From CAVVAL01 sp963742725 (GTDB lineage: Bacteria > Actinomycetota > Actinomycetes > Mycobacteriales > Cryptosporangiaceae): a stretch of 64,000 nucleotides of DNA. The stretch covers positions 744,001 to 808,000 of the forward strand of contig CAVUMX010000004.1 in NCBI GenBank assembly GCA_963742725.1, given 5' to 3'. The translations under genes and the position numbers were made by a program. Shown here in pieces: positions 9,601 through 17,428 of the stretch. The first letter of the stretch is position 1, and each line of letters begins with the position of its first letter. Below the pieces are notes generated by a model. The model was not told where the DNA came from and searched no databases. It saw only the letters and a program-made list of their open reading frames with translations.

Positions 9601-10354
9601 CGTGTGGACCGGGTTCGAGGCGGACGCGGAGGCGACGCGCGTTCCGTTCACGCAGCACAAGCCCGGAACCACCGCGACCGTGCGGTGGTACAAGGGGCCT
9701 CTCGCGCCAGGTACGACCGTCCGGCTCGGGGCCACGCAGCGCACCAACGACGACCTGGTGCTGCGGATCGCCGAGTTCCTCGACACCGACTCCGAGCACG
9801 CCGTCGACACGTTGGGTCAGGCCGCCGCGACCCGGGTCTACCGGGACGGCGAGCTGGTGGCCGAGCGGGCGCACGCCAACGGAACGGTGCCGGTCGGCGT
9901 GGAGAAGCCGGCGACGTACCGGGTCGAGCTCGAGGTGACGAAGGGGCGGCCACGCTGGACGGTCTCCACCGAGTCCTTCACCGCCTGGACGTTCAGGTCG
10001 GCGCGCGGACCGAAGGATGTGCCGGTCGCGCTCCCGTTCCTGTCCGCCGGCTGGGATCTCGGCCTCGACCTCGACAACGCGGCCCCGGGCGGCAAGCCGT
10101 TCACGCTCCGGCTCCGGCCGAGGCACCAGGAGGGCGTGCCGCCGATCCCGGTCAAGGACGCCAAGGTCTGGGTCTCCTACAACGACGGCGCCACGTGGAA
10201 GCGAGTGCCCCTGCACAGCGCGGATCATTCGGCCGTCATCAAGCACCCGAAGAAGGTCGACTCGAGCGGGTTCGTGTCGCTCAAGATCGACGTCACCGAT
10301 AGGCAGGGGAACCGGTTGGAACAGACGGTGATCCGCGCGTACGCACTGAAGTAG
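6614..10354 (+). CDS. Secreted subtilisin-family (S8) serine protease, large form
   Basis: About 1246 residues. The start at 6614 is preferred over 6608 because AAGGGA lies 6 bases upstream of it. A Sec signal peptide (VFRGIAVSAAMVLSTVAAVPADAG) leads into a propeptide. The S8 domain has the triad D237 (VAVLDTGIDPNHPD), H269 (NGHGTHVAS) and S444 (SGTSMATPHVAG). Later come a beta-rich region and a protease-associated segment near 830-900 (GKIALIRESADYEP), then C-terminal beta domains. It should act outside the cell in protein degradation or processing. Codon 5 is the rare TTA. It is a paralogue of the protease at 20639-24052, with the same domain order in the N-terminal half and similar C-termini (YNDGATW here, YSTDEGATW there), but only this one shows the clear protease-associated insert. 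Confidence 0.95.
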   Translation: MRAVLRGVAVFRGIAVSAAMVLSTVAAVPADAGIRTENERPSAVTTHTLTLITGDVVRVTTLPDGRRAATVIPPDKGAAPGGYQTFQQGKELFLVPDAAAPYLAAGRLDRALFNVTKLIDDGYDDAHDRTLPLLATYAGPKQGVAAKSAPAGSRKVRALPSVGAVALAADKKQARRFWEALDDDRTTVSPQLAGGIAKIWLDGKVKATLDASVPQVGAPTAWADGYDGKGVTVAVLDTGIDPNHPDVAGQIVGTKNFSTSATTADKNGHGTHVASTVAGLGTASGGKRKGVAPGARLLIGKVLNDSGAGAYSAIIAGMEWGAANAKVVSMSLGGDYSDGTDPLSQAVNNLTASTGALFVIAAGNNGPATGTIGTPGAADAALTVGAVDKSDALANFSSRGPRWLDYAVKPEITAPGVAIVAARAEGTLSGNAVDEHHARLSGTSMATPHVAGAAAILAQAHPDWTAEQLKAGLTATAHTVAGQDAYQQGAGRLDVARAVRQRVTASTGALSVGYFRGPYGDAKPVTRTVTYRNAGDAETTLDLAASVTVGTKPAPGGMLTVSPASLTVPPGGTARATITLDLNKGELGTYGGWLTATERGGTGTALTTALGYTKELKNLVKVTAIGRDGTPAAPGAQTMVTISGTEPGSWQWEYLRPDSTQTFEVRPGKYAVQGLVGTMDAPRSAQVESTAIATPLFTVDKDVSVTLDARLAKDITVRVPHETETRERGLTLYRKVGQQTASMTYLYGPWVAKFSAVPTPTTADGEIELVSRTALMEPQLRMRAVKPDLLLHPRVLGDNRPNGTLVNGRHRLPLVYVGMGRPEDFEGRDMRGKIALIRESADYEPAAQVANAAAAKAAVAIIVTKDAGYFYRVMPDPAPIPMVNLSLAEGNQLVKRLERGKVTLDLRGVPTSPFRYQLVVPFTGGIPENLTKDLRPADLATLKNEYHAVRPAQLGALAYQALRPYENFGLAFAGAAQFPLRQTHYLLANDTRYLPVVWTGFEADAEATRVPFTQHKPGTTATVRWYKGPLAPGTTVRLGATQRTNDDLVLRIAEFLDTDSEHAVDTLGQAAATRVYRDGELVAERAHANGTVPVGVEKPATYRVELEVTKGRPRWTVSTESFTAWTFRSARGPKDVPVALPFLSAGWDLGLDLDNAAPGGKPFTLRLRPRHQEGVPPIPVKDAKVWVSYNDGATWKRVPLHSADHSAVIKHPKKVDSSGFVSLKIDVTDRQGNRLEQTVIRAYALK

Positions 10355-10363
10355 CCAACTCCG

Positions 10364-10401
10364 GCCGCCGGCCCGTGCCTCCCTCGGCGCGGGCCGGCGG
10401 C
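10364..10401 (+). terminator. Hairpin terminator of the subtilase gene
   Basis: A 16-bp stem, GCCGCCGGCCCGTGCC (10364-10379) against 10386-10401, with one G-U pair and a 6-base loop. It begins 9 bases past the protease stop codon. Confidence 0.8.
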
Positions 10402-10484
10402 GTGCCATTTCGTCGTGAGGGTGCCGGTCGCCGACGTAGGCTGTGGGTCGCTCCATGGATCTGGCAGCGGAGGGGGCAGCCGGC

Positions 10485-12053
10485 GTGGAAGGGCCCGTGC
10501 TCGAGGCTGAGCGGCTCGACGCTGAGCTGCTCGCGATCGAGGACCGGTTCGTGTGGGACGTGAACGTCACCCTGAAGATCGCGTCCCGGATCGAACAGGC
10601 CGCCGAAGCGCTGGGCGCCGAGGAGTTGGCCGTGCGAGCGCGGCTCTGCCAGGCGCACATGTGGATGCGGCAGGGCGAGGTCGCGGCGGCGGCGCGGCGG
10701 ACGTGGGAGATCGACCAGTGGGCCGCCGAGCACGGCCGGTCGATGGTGCGGGCGCGCGCCCAGCTGGTGCTCGCCGCGGTCCATCGTCATCTGGGCGATC
10801 CGGGGACGAGCCTCGAACACTCGGTGCGGGCCGTGGAGTACCTGGACGACACCGCGACGATCCACGCGAACGTGTGGCACCGGAGCAAGCTCGCCGACGC
10901 GCTCGCCGAGGTCGGCTCGATGGACGCGGCCCGGACCCGGTTCGCCCAGGCCGAGCAGCTCGCGTCGTTCCACGGCGAGTACCGGTTGCACATGGCCGTC
11001 CTGAACAACTTCGCCTACTCCGAGTTCTTGGCCGGAGCACACGAGCGCGCCCAGCGGGTCGCCGAGCGGTTGCAGGCGATGGCCGCGAGGCACCACGTCG
11101 ACCTCGATCCGGCCGACCTGGACACCATCGGCTGCATCCAGATCGAGAACGGACTGTTCGCCCAGGCCGAGCAGACGCTCATCGACTGCATCGCGCTGCA
11201 CGACGAGGGCCGTCACGACGACGTGGACGCGCTCGCCGAATACCTCCTGACCCTCGCGAAGGCCAGGCGCGGGCTCGGAGCCGTCGACCGCGCGCAGGCC
11301 GCCCTGGACGAGAGCCGCGCCCTCTCCACCGAACGGGGACTCGCCAAGGTCCTGGTCCGGATTCAGCAGGAGCAGGCCGAACTGCACGCGGCGCGCGGCG
11401 AGTTCGCGCAGGCTTACGAGGCGCACAAGACGTTCTTCTCCGCGTACGAGCGGCTGCACTCCGAGCAGCGGGAGGCGCAGGCGCGGACCCGGCAGGCGAT
11501 GTTCGAGACGGCGGAGGCGCGTGCGGAGGCGGAGCGGTTCCGCGAGCAGGCCCGCCGCGATCCGCTGACCGGGCTGCACAACCGGCGGTACGTCGACGAG
11601 CAGCTCGCCCTCCTGATCGCCGACCCCGTCACCCCGGTGACGATCGGCATCCTGGACCTCGACCACTTCAAACGGGTCAACGACCGGTTCTCCCACGACG
11701 TCGGCGACCAGGTGCTCGTCATCGTCGCCCGGCTCCTCGAATCCGCGCTGGCATCGGCGGCACCGGCCGGATTCGCGGCCCGGCTGGGCGGAGAGGAGTT
11801 CCTGCTCGCCCTTCCGGGGGTCACGACCGCCGAGGCGGTGGTGCGGATGGAGACCGTCCGGGAGGTGATCGGGTCGTACGCGTGGCGGGACGTCATCGGC
11901 GAGCTGCCCGTCACGGTGAGCATCGGCGTCGCGAGCACCGAGCACATGGCCAGCCCGAGCCAGCCGGCACTCCTGGCGGCGGCCGACCGCAACCTCTACG
12001 CGGCGAAGCAGCGCGGACGCGACCGGGTCGTGTCCGATGTGGGGGCGTGGTGA
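10485..12053 (+). CDS. Diguanylate cyclase with N-terminal TPR-like region
   Basis: About 522 residues from the GTG at 10485, chosen because GGAGGGGG sits 8 bases upstream; GTG 10443 and ATG 10455 are in frame but lack an SD. The first ~340 residues are helical repeats of TPR type (e.g. DAARTRFAQAEQLASFHGEY, AQAEQTLIDCIALHDEG). They are followed by a short coiled segment (REAQARTRQAMFETAEARAE) and a GGDEF domain: DPLTGLHNRRYVDEQ, ILDLDHFKRVNDRFSHDVGD, ARLGGEEFLLALPG. GGEEF is the active form, predicting cyclic-di-GMP synthesis from GTP. The RxxD inhibitory site expected just before GGEEF is absent (SAAPAGFAARL), so product inhibition may be lost. No membrane segment is seen; it is probably cytoplasmic, with input by protein binding. 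Confidence 0.92.
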   Translation: MEGPVLEAERLDAELLAIEDRFVWDVNVTLKIASRIEQAAEALGAEELAVRARLCQAHMWMRQGEVAAAARRTWEIDQWAAEHGRSMVRARAQLVLAAVHRHLGDPGTSLEHSVRAVEYLDDTATIHANVWHRSKLADALAEVGSMDAARTRFAQAEQLASFHGEYRLHMAVLNNFAYSEFLAGAHERAQRVAERLQAMAARHHVDLDPADLDTIGCIQIENGLFAQAEQTLIDCIALHDEGRHDDVDALAEYLLTLAKARRGLGAVDRAQAALDESRALSTERGLAKVLVRIQQEQAELHAARGEFAQAYEAHKTFFSAYERLHSEQREAQARTRQAMFETAEARAEAERFREQARRDPLTGLHNRRYVDEQLALLIADPVTPVTIGILDLDHFKRVNDRFSHDVGDQVLVIVARLLESALASAAPAGFAARLGGEEFLLALPGVTTAEAVVRMETVREVIGSYAWRDVIGELPVTVSIGVASTEHMASPSQPALLAAADRNLYAAKQRGRDRVVSDVGAW

Positions 12054-12545
12054 CGCTACTCGTTCGCCGAGGTCGGGCAGGGCACGGAAGGCGGTTTCGA
12101 GCCACTTCGGGTACGGCGCCAAGCGCCGGTGAAGCAGCAGCGCCTGGCGCATGAGGTCGGTCGCGACTGCGCCGGCGATCAGGCGGGACTGGAGGTGCTG
12201 GTCGCGCTCCGCGGTCCGGCCGACCAGCGGCAGCCGCGCGCTGATCCGCGACCAGCCGCAGGCGAGTACGTACCGTTCGACGTCGGGCGGTACCACGCCA
12301 GCAGCCGCCTGAGCGGGGCGAGTTCGGTCGTGGTGTCGTGCGGCGAGATCGACGAGCAGGGTCAACCGGCAGCCCCAGTCGTGGTCCCGGCTCGTCGCGT
12401 CGTCCAGGCCGAGGACGTCCGAGCCCGAGCCGAGCCGACCGGCCGCGTAGCGCAGGCCCGGGAACTCACGGCGCAGGAGGCCGGCGACGACGTCGTGATG
12501 GAAACCGCGCGCGACGTCCGCGCCAGTCAGTCGAATGGTGCTCAC
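12054..12545 (-). pseudogene. Remnant of a DUF4037-family protein
   Basis: On the minus strand, from a GTG at 12545, the frame reads STIRLTGADVARGFHHDVV, then SDVLGLDDATSRDHDWG, the N-terminal signature of DUF4037 proteins, which look like nucleotidyltransferases. After about 70 residues it jumps to PPDVERYVLACGWSRI, a Leu/Arg helix and LAPYPKWLETAF, which belong to the C-terminal half of the family. Then it runs into the antisense of the diguanylate cyclase gene. About 120-150 internal residues and the C-terminus seem to be missing compared with my memory of full-length members (about 300+ residues). The frame is still open, so a short protein could be made, but the family fold would be broken. 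Confidence 0.6.
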
Positions 12546-12729
12546 GGCATCCGATCGCAGCCCATTCCGCGGCGCGTGTCGAGCGATTAGCCGGGCGGTG
12601 TGACGAACGGTTGGTTGGAGGTGCACACGCCGTGATCGGCGACCGAGATGGCTCCCGATGAAACGGCTGGTCAGAGGGGTGGACTGTGGCAATCTGATGA
12701 GCCACGGGGCGCACTCTGAGGAGGCGTGT

Positions 12730-15438
12730 GTGGTGCTGGTCGACCGGGTCGGCGAGATCGAGCAACTGGCGGCCGCGGCACGGCAGGCTGCCCGAGGCCG
12801 CGGACGTGCCGTCGCGCTGGTCGGCGAGCCGGGGATCGGCAAGACAGCGCTGCTGGACCTCGCGGCGACGAGAGCCGAGGCGGTGGGCCTCACGGTCAGG
12901 CTGGGCACCGCCGACGAGTTGGAGCAGAGGTTTCCGTTCGCCGCGATCAGCCGTTCGCTGGGCATCCGCACGACGTCGACCGACGAGAAGGCGGCCGAGA
13001 TCGCCCGGATGATCCGTGGCGAGAACCTTCCCGGCGCGACCCTCGCGCGGGGCGCCGACTACGTCGAACTCCTCATCGTCGAGGCGATGCAGGCGCTGGT
13101 CGAAGACCTCTGCGCGGCGCACCCACAGGCGTTGTTGCTGGACGACATGCAGTGGGCCGACGACGCGAGCGTCCGCGCGCTGCATCAGCTCGCGAAGGTC
13201 GTCGCGCAGTTCCCGCTGCTGCTCGTGCTGGCCCGCCGCCCGACACCGTGCGGGCCCACGCTGGCGCAGCTCGTCCGGAGCATGCGCACGGACGAGATCG
13301 CGCTCGGCCCGCTTCCCCCCGACGCGATCGTCGAGCTGGTCGAGCGGCTCCTGCGCAGGCAACCGGACGCCGAACTGCTGTCCAAGGTGGAGAGTGCGGC
13401 GGGCAACCCGTTCTTCATCACCGAACTCGCCACCGCGGTGTCGGACCACGGGCGGGCGCCGGTGACCGCCACGGTCGTCCGGCGGCTCGGTTTCCTCAGC
13501 GAGCAGACCCAGGACGTACTCCGGACGGCGGCGCTGCTCGGACCGGCCGTGGAGGTGGCGGACCTCTCGGTGGTTCTCGGCCAGCCGGCGTCCGCGCTGA
13601 TGCCGCTGCTGCGCGAGGCCATCTCGGCGCAGGTGCTCATCGACGACGATCCCCGGCTGGTGTTCAAGCACGACCTCGTCCGCCAGGCCCTGGTGGAGGA
13701 GATCCCGGCCGCCATCAAGGACGCGCTGCACCTGCAGGCCGCGAACGCCCTCGCCACCGCGGGGGCACCGCCACAACGGGTCGCCCAGCACCTGCGTGCG
13801 GCGCGCACCCTCGATTCCGTCACCGTGCGGTGGCTGGCGGGCGCCGCCGACTCGCTGACCGCGCGCGCCCCCGCGCTCGCCGTCGAGCTGCTCCAACGCG
13901 CGCTCGACCTGGACCCCGCCGATCGGTGGCCGCTCGTGCCCCTGGCTGGCGCACTGCGTGCGGCGGGCAGGCCGGAAGACGCGGCGCGGGCGGCGATCGA
14001 GGCGTTGGCCGGCGGCCACGATCCGGCCGCCGGCACGTCGCTGCGCTGGACGCTCGCGCAGTCGTACTTCGACCAGGGCGAGCTGGCGGGCGCTCTGGCC
14101 GAGGTCGAGGCCGCGCTCGCCAGCTCTGAACTGTCCGGTTCGGACCAGGCCCGGTTCCAGGGATTCGCCGCTCGGTGCCACTTCCTTCTCGGCGACCTCG
14201 ACCGTGCGGAGAAGGCAGCGCTGGAGGCGGCGAAGGCGAACGACCCCGCCGCCGCGGCGTACGGCCTGGAGATGCTCGGCGCCGTGCAGTTCATGCACGG
14301 CCACGCGCGCAAGGCCATCGACCTGACGGACCAGGCGATCCGCGCGATGGAGAGCGCCGGCCGCGAGCCGGACAGCCCCGTCGCCGTGCACCTGTTCCGG
14401 GGCGCCGCGCTCGTACGGCTGCGGCGGCTGGACGAGGCCGACATGGCGTTCGACGCGGGCGTGGCGATGTGTGAGCGCGGTGTGGGCACGATGGAGTCCT
14501 GGCTCCGGTTGGCCAAGGCTCAGCTCCGTTTCGTGGACGGCCGCTGGGACGACGCGCTGGTGGAGGCGCACGCCGGCATGGGCGGCGGCACCCACTCGCT
14601 GGACTTCAACGGCGCACTGGTCAGCCAGGCCGCCCTGATCGCCGTGCACCGGGGCGAGCTGTCGGCGTCCGACGGGCTGGCGCCGACCACGGGGCTCGCC
14701 GACCGGATGTACGGCTACCTCCCGATCTGGCTGGCGGGAATGAGGCTGGAGGCGGCCGGGTATCCGGGGGAGGCGCTCGAATCGCTCTTCGACGCGTGGG
14801 AGGAACGGGTGATCGACCGGGGTATGCCGTTCGCCCAGCTCATCTGCCCGGACCTCGCCCGGATGGCCGTGCTCTGCGGGGACACGCGCCGGCTGGCACG
14901 GCTCAACGTCCTCATCGGGGAAAGGTCGGTGTCCATCATGGACGCGACCGCCGAGTACTGCCAGGGGCTGGCCACCGCGCAGGCGACACTGGTGCTGGAG
15001 GCCGCGACGAGATACGAGGCGGCCGGATGGCCCCTGTACCGGGCGTACGCGCTGGAGCACGCCTCGGTCCTGCTGGCAGCCGAGGGGCGCCTTGACGAGG
15101 CACGTACGGCGCTCGCGCAGGCGGTCGGCGGCTTCGCGGAGCTCCACGCCACCTGGGACATCGCGCGGGCCGAATCTCGCCTACGCGAGCACGGGGTCCG
15201 GCTCGGTACACGCGGGCCGCGATCACGCCCCGTAAGCGGCCTCGCCGCGTTGAGCGAGACCGAGCGCATGGTCGCGTTGCGGGTCGCGGAGGGGCTGTCG
15301 AACCCGCAGATCGCCGCGCAGCTGTACCTTTCCCGCCGTACGGTCCGGTTCCACGTGTCGAACATCCTCGCGAAGCTGAGGCTCACGTCGCGCGTGGAGA
15401 TCGCCCTCGAAGTGTCGCGGGCTGAGCACTTACGGTAA
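12730..15438 (+). CDS. LuxR-family large ATP-binding regulator (LAL type)
   Basis: About 902 residues from the GTG at 12730 (or 12733), placed by GAGGAGG at 12718-12724. It opens VVLVDRVGEIEQL, then a P-loop GEPGIGKT (32-39), Walker B ALLLDDMQWADD, a long helical-repeat middle part, and a C-terminal LuxR domain: LSETERMVALRVAEGLSNPQ, YLSRRTVRFHVSNILAKLRL. LAL regulators are ATP-dependent activators of transport, catabolic or secondary-metabolite genes. The third-last codon is TTA (15430-15432, followed by CGG and the stop TAA), so full-length synthesis would need the tRNA that in Streptomyces is bldA. No obvious partner operon; the next gene encodes a small secreted protein. Confidence 0.92.
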   Translation: MVLVDRVGEIEQLAAAARQAARGRGRAVALVGEPGIGKTALLDLAATRAEAVGLTVRLGTADELEQRFPFAAISRSLGIRTTSTDEKAAEIARMIRGENLPGATLARGADYVELLIVEAMQALVEDLCAAHPQALLLDDMQWADDASVRALHQLAKVVAQFPLLLVLARRPTPCGPTLAQLVRSMRTDEIALGPLPPDAIVELVERLLRRQPDAELLSKVESAAGNPFFITELATAVSDHGRAPVTATVVRRLGFLSEQTQDVLRTAALLGPAVEVADLSVVLGQPASALMPLLREAISAQVLIDDDPRLVFKHDLVRQALVEEIPAAIKDALHLQAANALATAGAPPQRVAQHLRAARTLDSVTVRWLAGAADSLTARAPALAVELLQRALDLDPADRWPLVPLAGALRAAGRPEDAARAAIEALAGGHDPAAGTSLRWTLAQSYFDQGELAGALAEVEAALASSELSGSDQARFQGFAARCHFLLGDLDRAEKAALEAAKANDPAAAAYGLEMLGAVQFMHGHARKAIDLTDQAIRAMESAGREPDSPVAVHLFRGAALVRLRRLDEADMAFDAGVAMCERGVGTMESWLRLAKAQLRFVDGRWDDALVEAHAGMGGGTHSLDFNGALVSQAALIAVHRGELSASDGLAPTTGLADRMYGYLPIWLAGMRLEAAGYPGEALESLFDAWEERVIDRGMPFAQLICPDLARMAVLCGDTRRLARLNVLIGERSVSIMDATAEYCQGLATAQATLVLEAATRYEAAGWPLYRAYALEHASVLLAAEGRLDEARTALAQAVGGFAELHATWDIARAESRLREHGVRLGTRGPRSRPVSGLAALSETERMVALRVAEGLSNPQIAAQLYLSRRTVRFHVSNILAKLRLTSRVEIALEVSRAEHLR

Positions 15439-15455
15439 CTGGCCAGGTGGCCAGT
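15438..15455 (+). terminator. Short hairpin at the end of the LuxR regulator gene
   Basis: ACTGGCC, loop AGGT, GGCCAGT, followed by GTCTTT. The stem begins on the last base of the stop codon. Weak but correctly placed. Confidence 0.4.
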
Positions 15456-15520
15456 GTCTTTCGGTCACGGCGGGAACAAGGTCATTGGTGTCCACATCGG
15501 CACGACCTTAGGACGCTGAC

Positions 15521-15808
15521 ATGACCAAGCTGACGTCCGTTCTCACGGTGGCCCTCGTCTCCGGCGGCGCCCTCCTCGCCTTTTCCAGCCCGGCATTCGC
15601 GCAGTACCCCTGCTACGGCTGCGGCGACAGCCCTCGGATCGAGCAGGGCCAGACCTTCCAGGCGCAGCTGCCCTGCTACAACTGCGTCGACAACCCCCGG
15701 ATCGAGCAGGGGCAGGCCTCCGCCGCCCCGGTCGGCATCGCCGCTCTCGGTGGTCTGACCGCCGCCGGCCTGGCCGGTCTCGCCCTGCGCCGCCGCCGCG
15801 CTGCCTAG
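15521..15808 (+). CDS. Small secreted protein with two CxxC repeats and a membrane-anchor tail
   Basis: 95 residues. A Sec signal (MTKLTSVLTVALVSGGALLA, cleavage about AFA/QYP) is followed by two near-identical repeats of about 19 residues: PCYGCGDSPRIEQGQ and PCYNCVDNPRIEQGQ. Then comes a hydrophobic segment rich in Ala/Gly/Leu ending ALRRRRAA, which is the layout of a cell-wall sorting or C-terminal anchor without an LPxTG motif. Each repeat has a CxxC pair, suitable for metal binding or disulfide formation. The DUF192 gene begins 9 bases after the stop, so the two are probably co-transcribed. No family recognised. Confidence 0.8.
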   Translation: MTKLTSVLTVALVSGGALLAFSSPAFAQYPCYGCGDSPRIEQGQTFQAQLPCYNCVDNPRIEQGQASAAPVGIAALGGLTAAGLAGLALRRRRAA

Positions 15809-15817
15809 TGTCGGCCC

Positions 15818-16327
15818 ATGAAGTGGCGGGTCGCGGTCGTGCTGGCGTTCGGGCTGGCCGTGGCCGGCGCGATCTTCGTGCTCATGCCCCGGCCGGACCC
15901 GCCGCGACCGCGCGCCGTGACCTTCGGCAGCGTCACCGCGATCGTCACCGCACCCGACGGCACGACGCGGGAACTCTGCCTCATGCTGGCGGAGACGTCG
16001 GAGCAGATACTGCGCGGCCTGATGGAGGTCACGGACCCGTCACTCGGCGGCCACGACGGAATGTTCTTCCGGTTCCCCGCGGACAGGACCGGCGGGTTCT
16101 GGATGCGGAACACACCGATACCGCTCTCCATCGCCTACCTCGCCTCGACCGGCCAGATCGTGTCCACCGTCGACATGCGGCCGTGCCCCGACCGGTCGGA
16201 CTGCCCGAGCTACCCGCCTGCCGGCCCGTACCGGTACGCGGTCGAGGTGCCGCAGGGCACGCTGCCCGCGATCGGGCTCACACCCGGAGCCCGTCTCACC
16301 CCGGGGGCCCGCGGCTGCACCCCCTGA
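15818..16327 (+). CDS. DUF192-family exported protein
   Basis: 169 residues with one N-terminal hydrophobic helix (VAVVLAFGLAVAGAIFVLM) that is an uncleaved anchor or signal. The DUF192 core is clear: RGLMEVTDPSLGGHDGMFF, then GGFWMRNTPIPLSIAYL, a loop with two Cys (RPCPDRSDCPSYPP) and YRYAVEVPQGTLP. DUF192 proteins form a small beta-barrel. Their role is unknown, but many are exported and sit beside metal or envelope genes. It follows the Cys-repeat protein by 9 bp and precedes the DUF1295 gene by 37 bp, an operon-like arrangement. Confidence 0.9.
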   Translation: MKWRVAVVLAFGLAVAGAIFVLMPRPDPPRPRAVTFGSVTAIVTAPDGTTRELCLMLAETSEQILRGLMEVTDPSLGGHDGMFFRFPADRTGGFWMRNTPIPLSIAYLASTGQIVSTVDMRPCPDRSDCPSYPPAGPYRYAVEVPQGTLPAIGLTPGARLTPGARGCTP

Positions 16328-16364
16328 GGAAGCTGTCCCGTTCAGATCCAGCTGAGAGGAAGCG

Positions 16365-17321
16365 ATGAACGGATACTTCAACGACGCGGCCCGGTACGTC
16401 GCCGCGTCCGGATTGTTCGCCGCGTTGCTGCTCACGCCTGCCTTCCGCCCGTTCGCGCTCAGCAACGTCGCGGTCCAGGCGGTGCTGTTCCTCGTGATCG
16501 CGGCCGTCCCGGCATACCGCACCGGCCGGATGTCCTACGTCGACATCGCGTGGCCGTGGGGCCTGGTCGCGATCGGACTGCAAACGCTGGCATTCGGCGA
16601 CGGCCACCCGCCCCGGACCGTGATCATCGCGAGCATCTACCTGCTCGTCGGGCTCCGGATGGGCGTCCCCGGCCTGCTGTTCCTGCTTCGCCACGGCGTC
16701 CTGCCGATCGAGTTCCCGCGCTACCGCTACCAGCGTCTGCGCTGGCAGGCGGCCGGTCGCCGTGGCGAGAAGGTCCCGATGCAGCTCGAAATCTTCCTCC
16801 AGGCCGCCGCCAACGCAACGGTCCTCGCCGTGCCCGCCATGCTGCTCGCCTTCAATCCGCAGGCGTCCCTGTCCGTGCTGGAGATCCTCGGATTCGCCCT
16901 GTGGGCCGGCGCATGGTCGATGGAATGGCTTGCCGACAACCAGAAGCGGCGTTTCGTCGCCGGCGCGGCCGCTCGGGCCGACGGGCGGGGCACCTGCGAC
17001 GTCGGGCTGTGGCGGTACTCGCGCCACCCGAACTACTTCTTCCAGTGGATGGGCTGGAACGCCCTCGTCCTGGCCGCGGCGCCGTCGCTCATCACCCTGT
17101 ACAGCGATGGACGCCCCGTCGTGTGGACGCTCACCGCGATCGCGCTCGTCGCCGCGTCCGGATTCATGTACTGGACCCTGGTCGAGTTCACGGGGATCAA
17201 GCCGTCCGAGTACTACAGCGCGCGGAAACGCCGCGCGTACGTCGAGTACCAGCAGACGACGAACATGTTCGTTCCTGGGCCGAGGCGCCGAGCCGCCGTG
17301 CCCGTCGCCAGCCGGCGATAA
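16365..17321 (+). CDS. DUF1295 membrane protein, steroid 5-alpha-reductase-like
   Basis: 318 residues with several transmembrane helices. The C-terminal part has GLWRYSRHPNYFFQWMGW and, later, KPSEYYSARKRRAYVEYQQ, the conserved motifs of DUF1295 and isoprenylcysteine-methyltransferase-like or 5-alpha-reductase-like integral membrane enzymes, where the RHPNY segment lies at the cofactor site. Substrate unknown; a lipid or steroid-like molecule is likely for this superfamily. SD GAGAGGAAG precedes the ATG. It is probably last in the run begun by the Cys-repeat protein. Confidence 0.88.
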   Translation: MNGYFNDAARYVAASGLFAALLLTPAFRPFALSNVAVQAVLFLVIAAVPAYRTGRMSYVDIAWPWGLVAIGLQTLAFGDGHPPRTVIIASIYLLVGLRMGVPGLLFLLRHGVLPIEFPRYRYQRLRWQAAGRRGEKVPMQLEIFLQAAANATVLAVPAMLLAFNPQASLSVLEILGFALWAGAWSMEWLADNQKRRFVAGAAARADGRGTCDVGLWRYSRHPNYFFQWMGWNALVLAAAPSLITLYSDGRPVVWTLTAIALVAASGFMYWTLVEFTGIKPSEYYSARKRRAYVEYQQTTNMFVPGPRRRAAVPVASRR

Positions 17322-17350
17322 CACGATCGGGGTCCACCGCCCGCAATTAT

Positions 17351-17410
17351 GCAACCAATGGTTGCGCGATTGCGGGCGGTCGGTTAGCGTGACGTGCAAC
17401 CAAACGTTGC
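17351..17410 (+). promoter_or_regulatory. Twin 15-bp operators bracketing a promoter
   Basis: GCAACCAATGGTTGC (17351-17365, perfect palindrome around AAT) and GCAACCAAACGTTGC (17396-17410) match at 13 of 15 bases and start 45 bp apart. Between them lies a sigma-70-like promoter: TTGCGC (17362-17367), a 17-base spacer and TAGCGT (17385-17390). The operators would cover the -35 box and the start point. The ArsR-type repressor two cistrons downstream is the obvious candidate to bind here. Confidence 0.65.
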
Positions 17411-17428
17411 GCATTAGGAGTCAAGGAC

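Noticed and set aside
7070..10660. Very long minus-strand open frame under the first subtilase
   Set aside because: It is the antisense of a gene with catalytic motifs, has no start signal, and its Arg/Asp/Val-rich composition is what reverse-complemented high-GC codons produce.
12466..15147. 893-codon minus-strand frame under the LuxR regulator
   Set aside because: Antisense shadow; no domain, no ribosome site.
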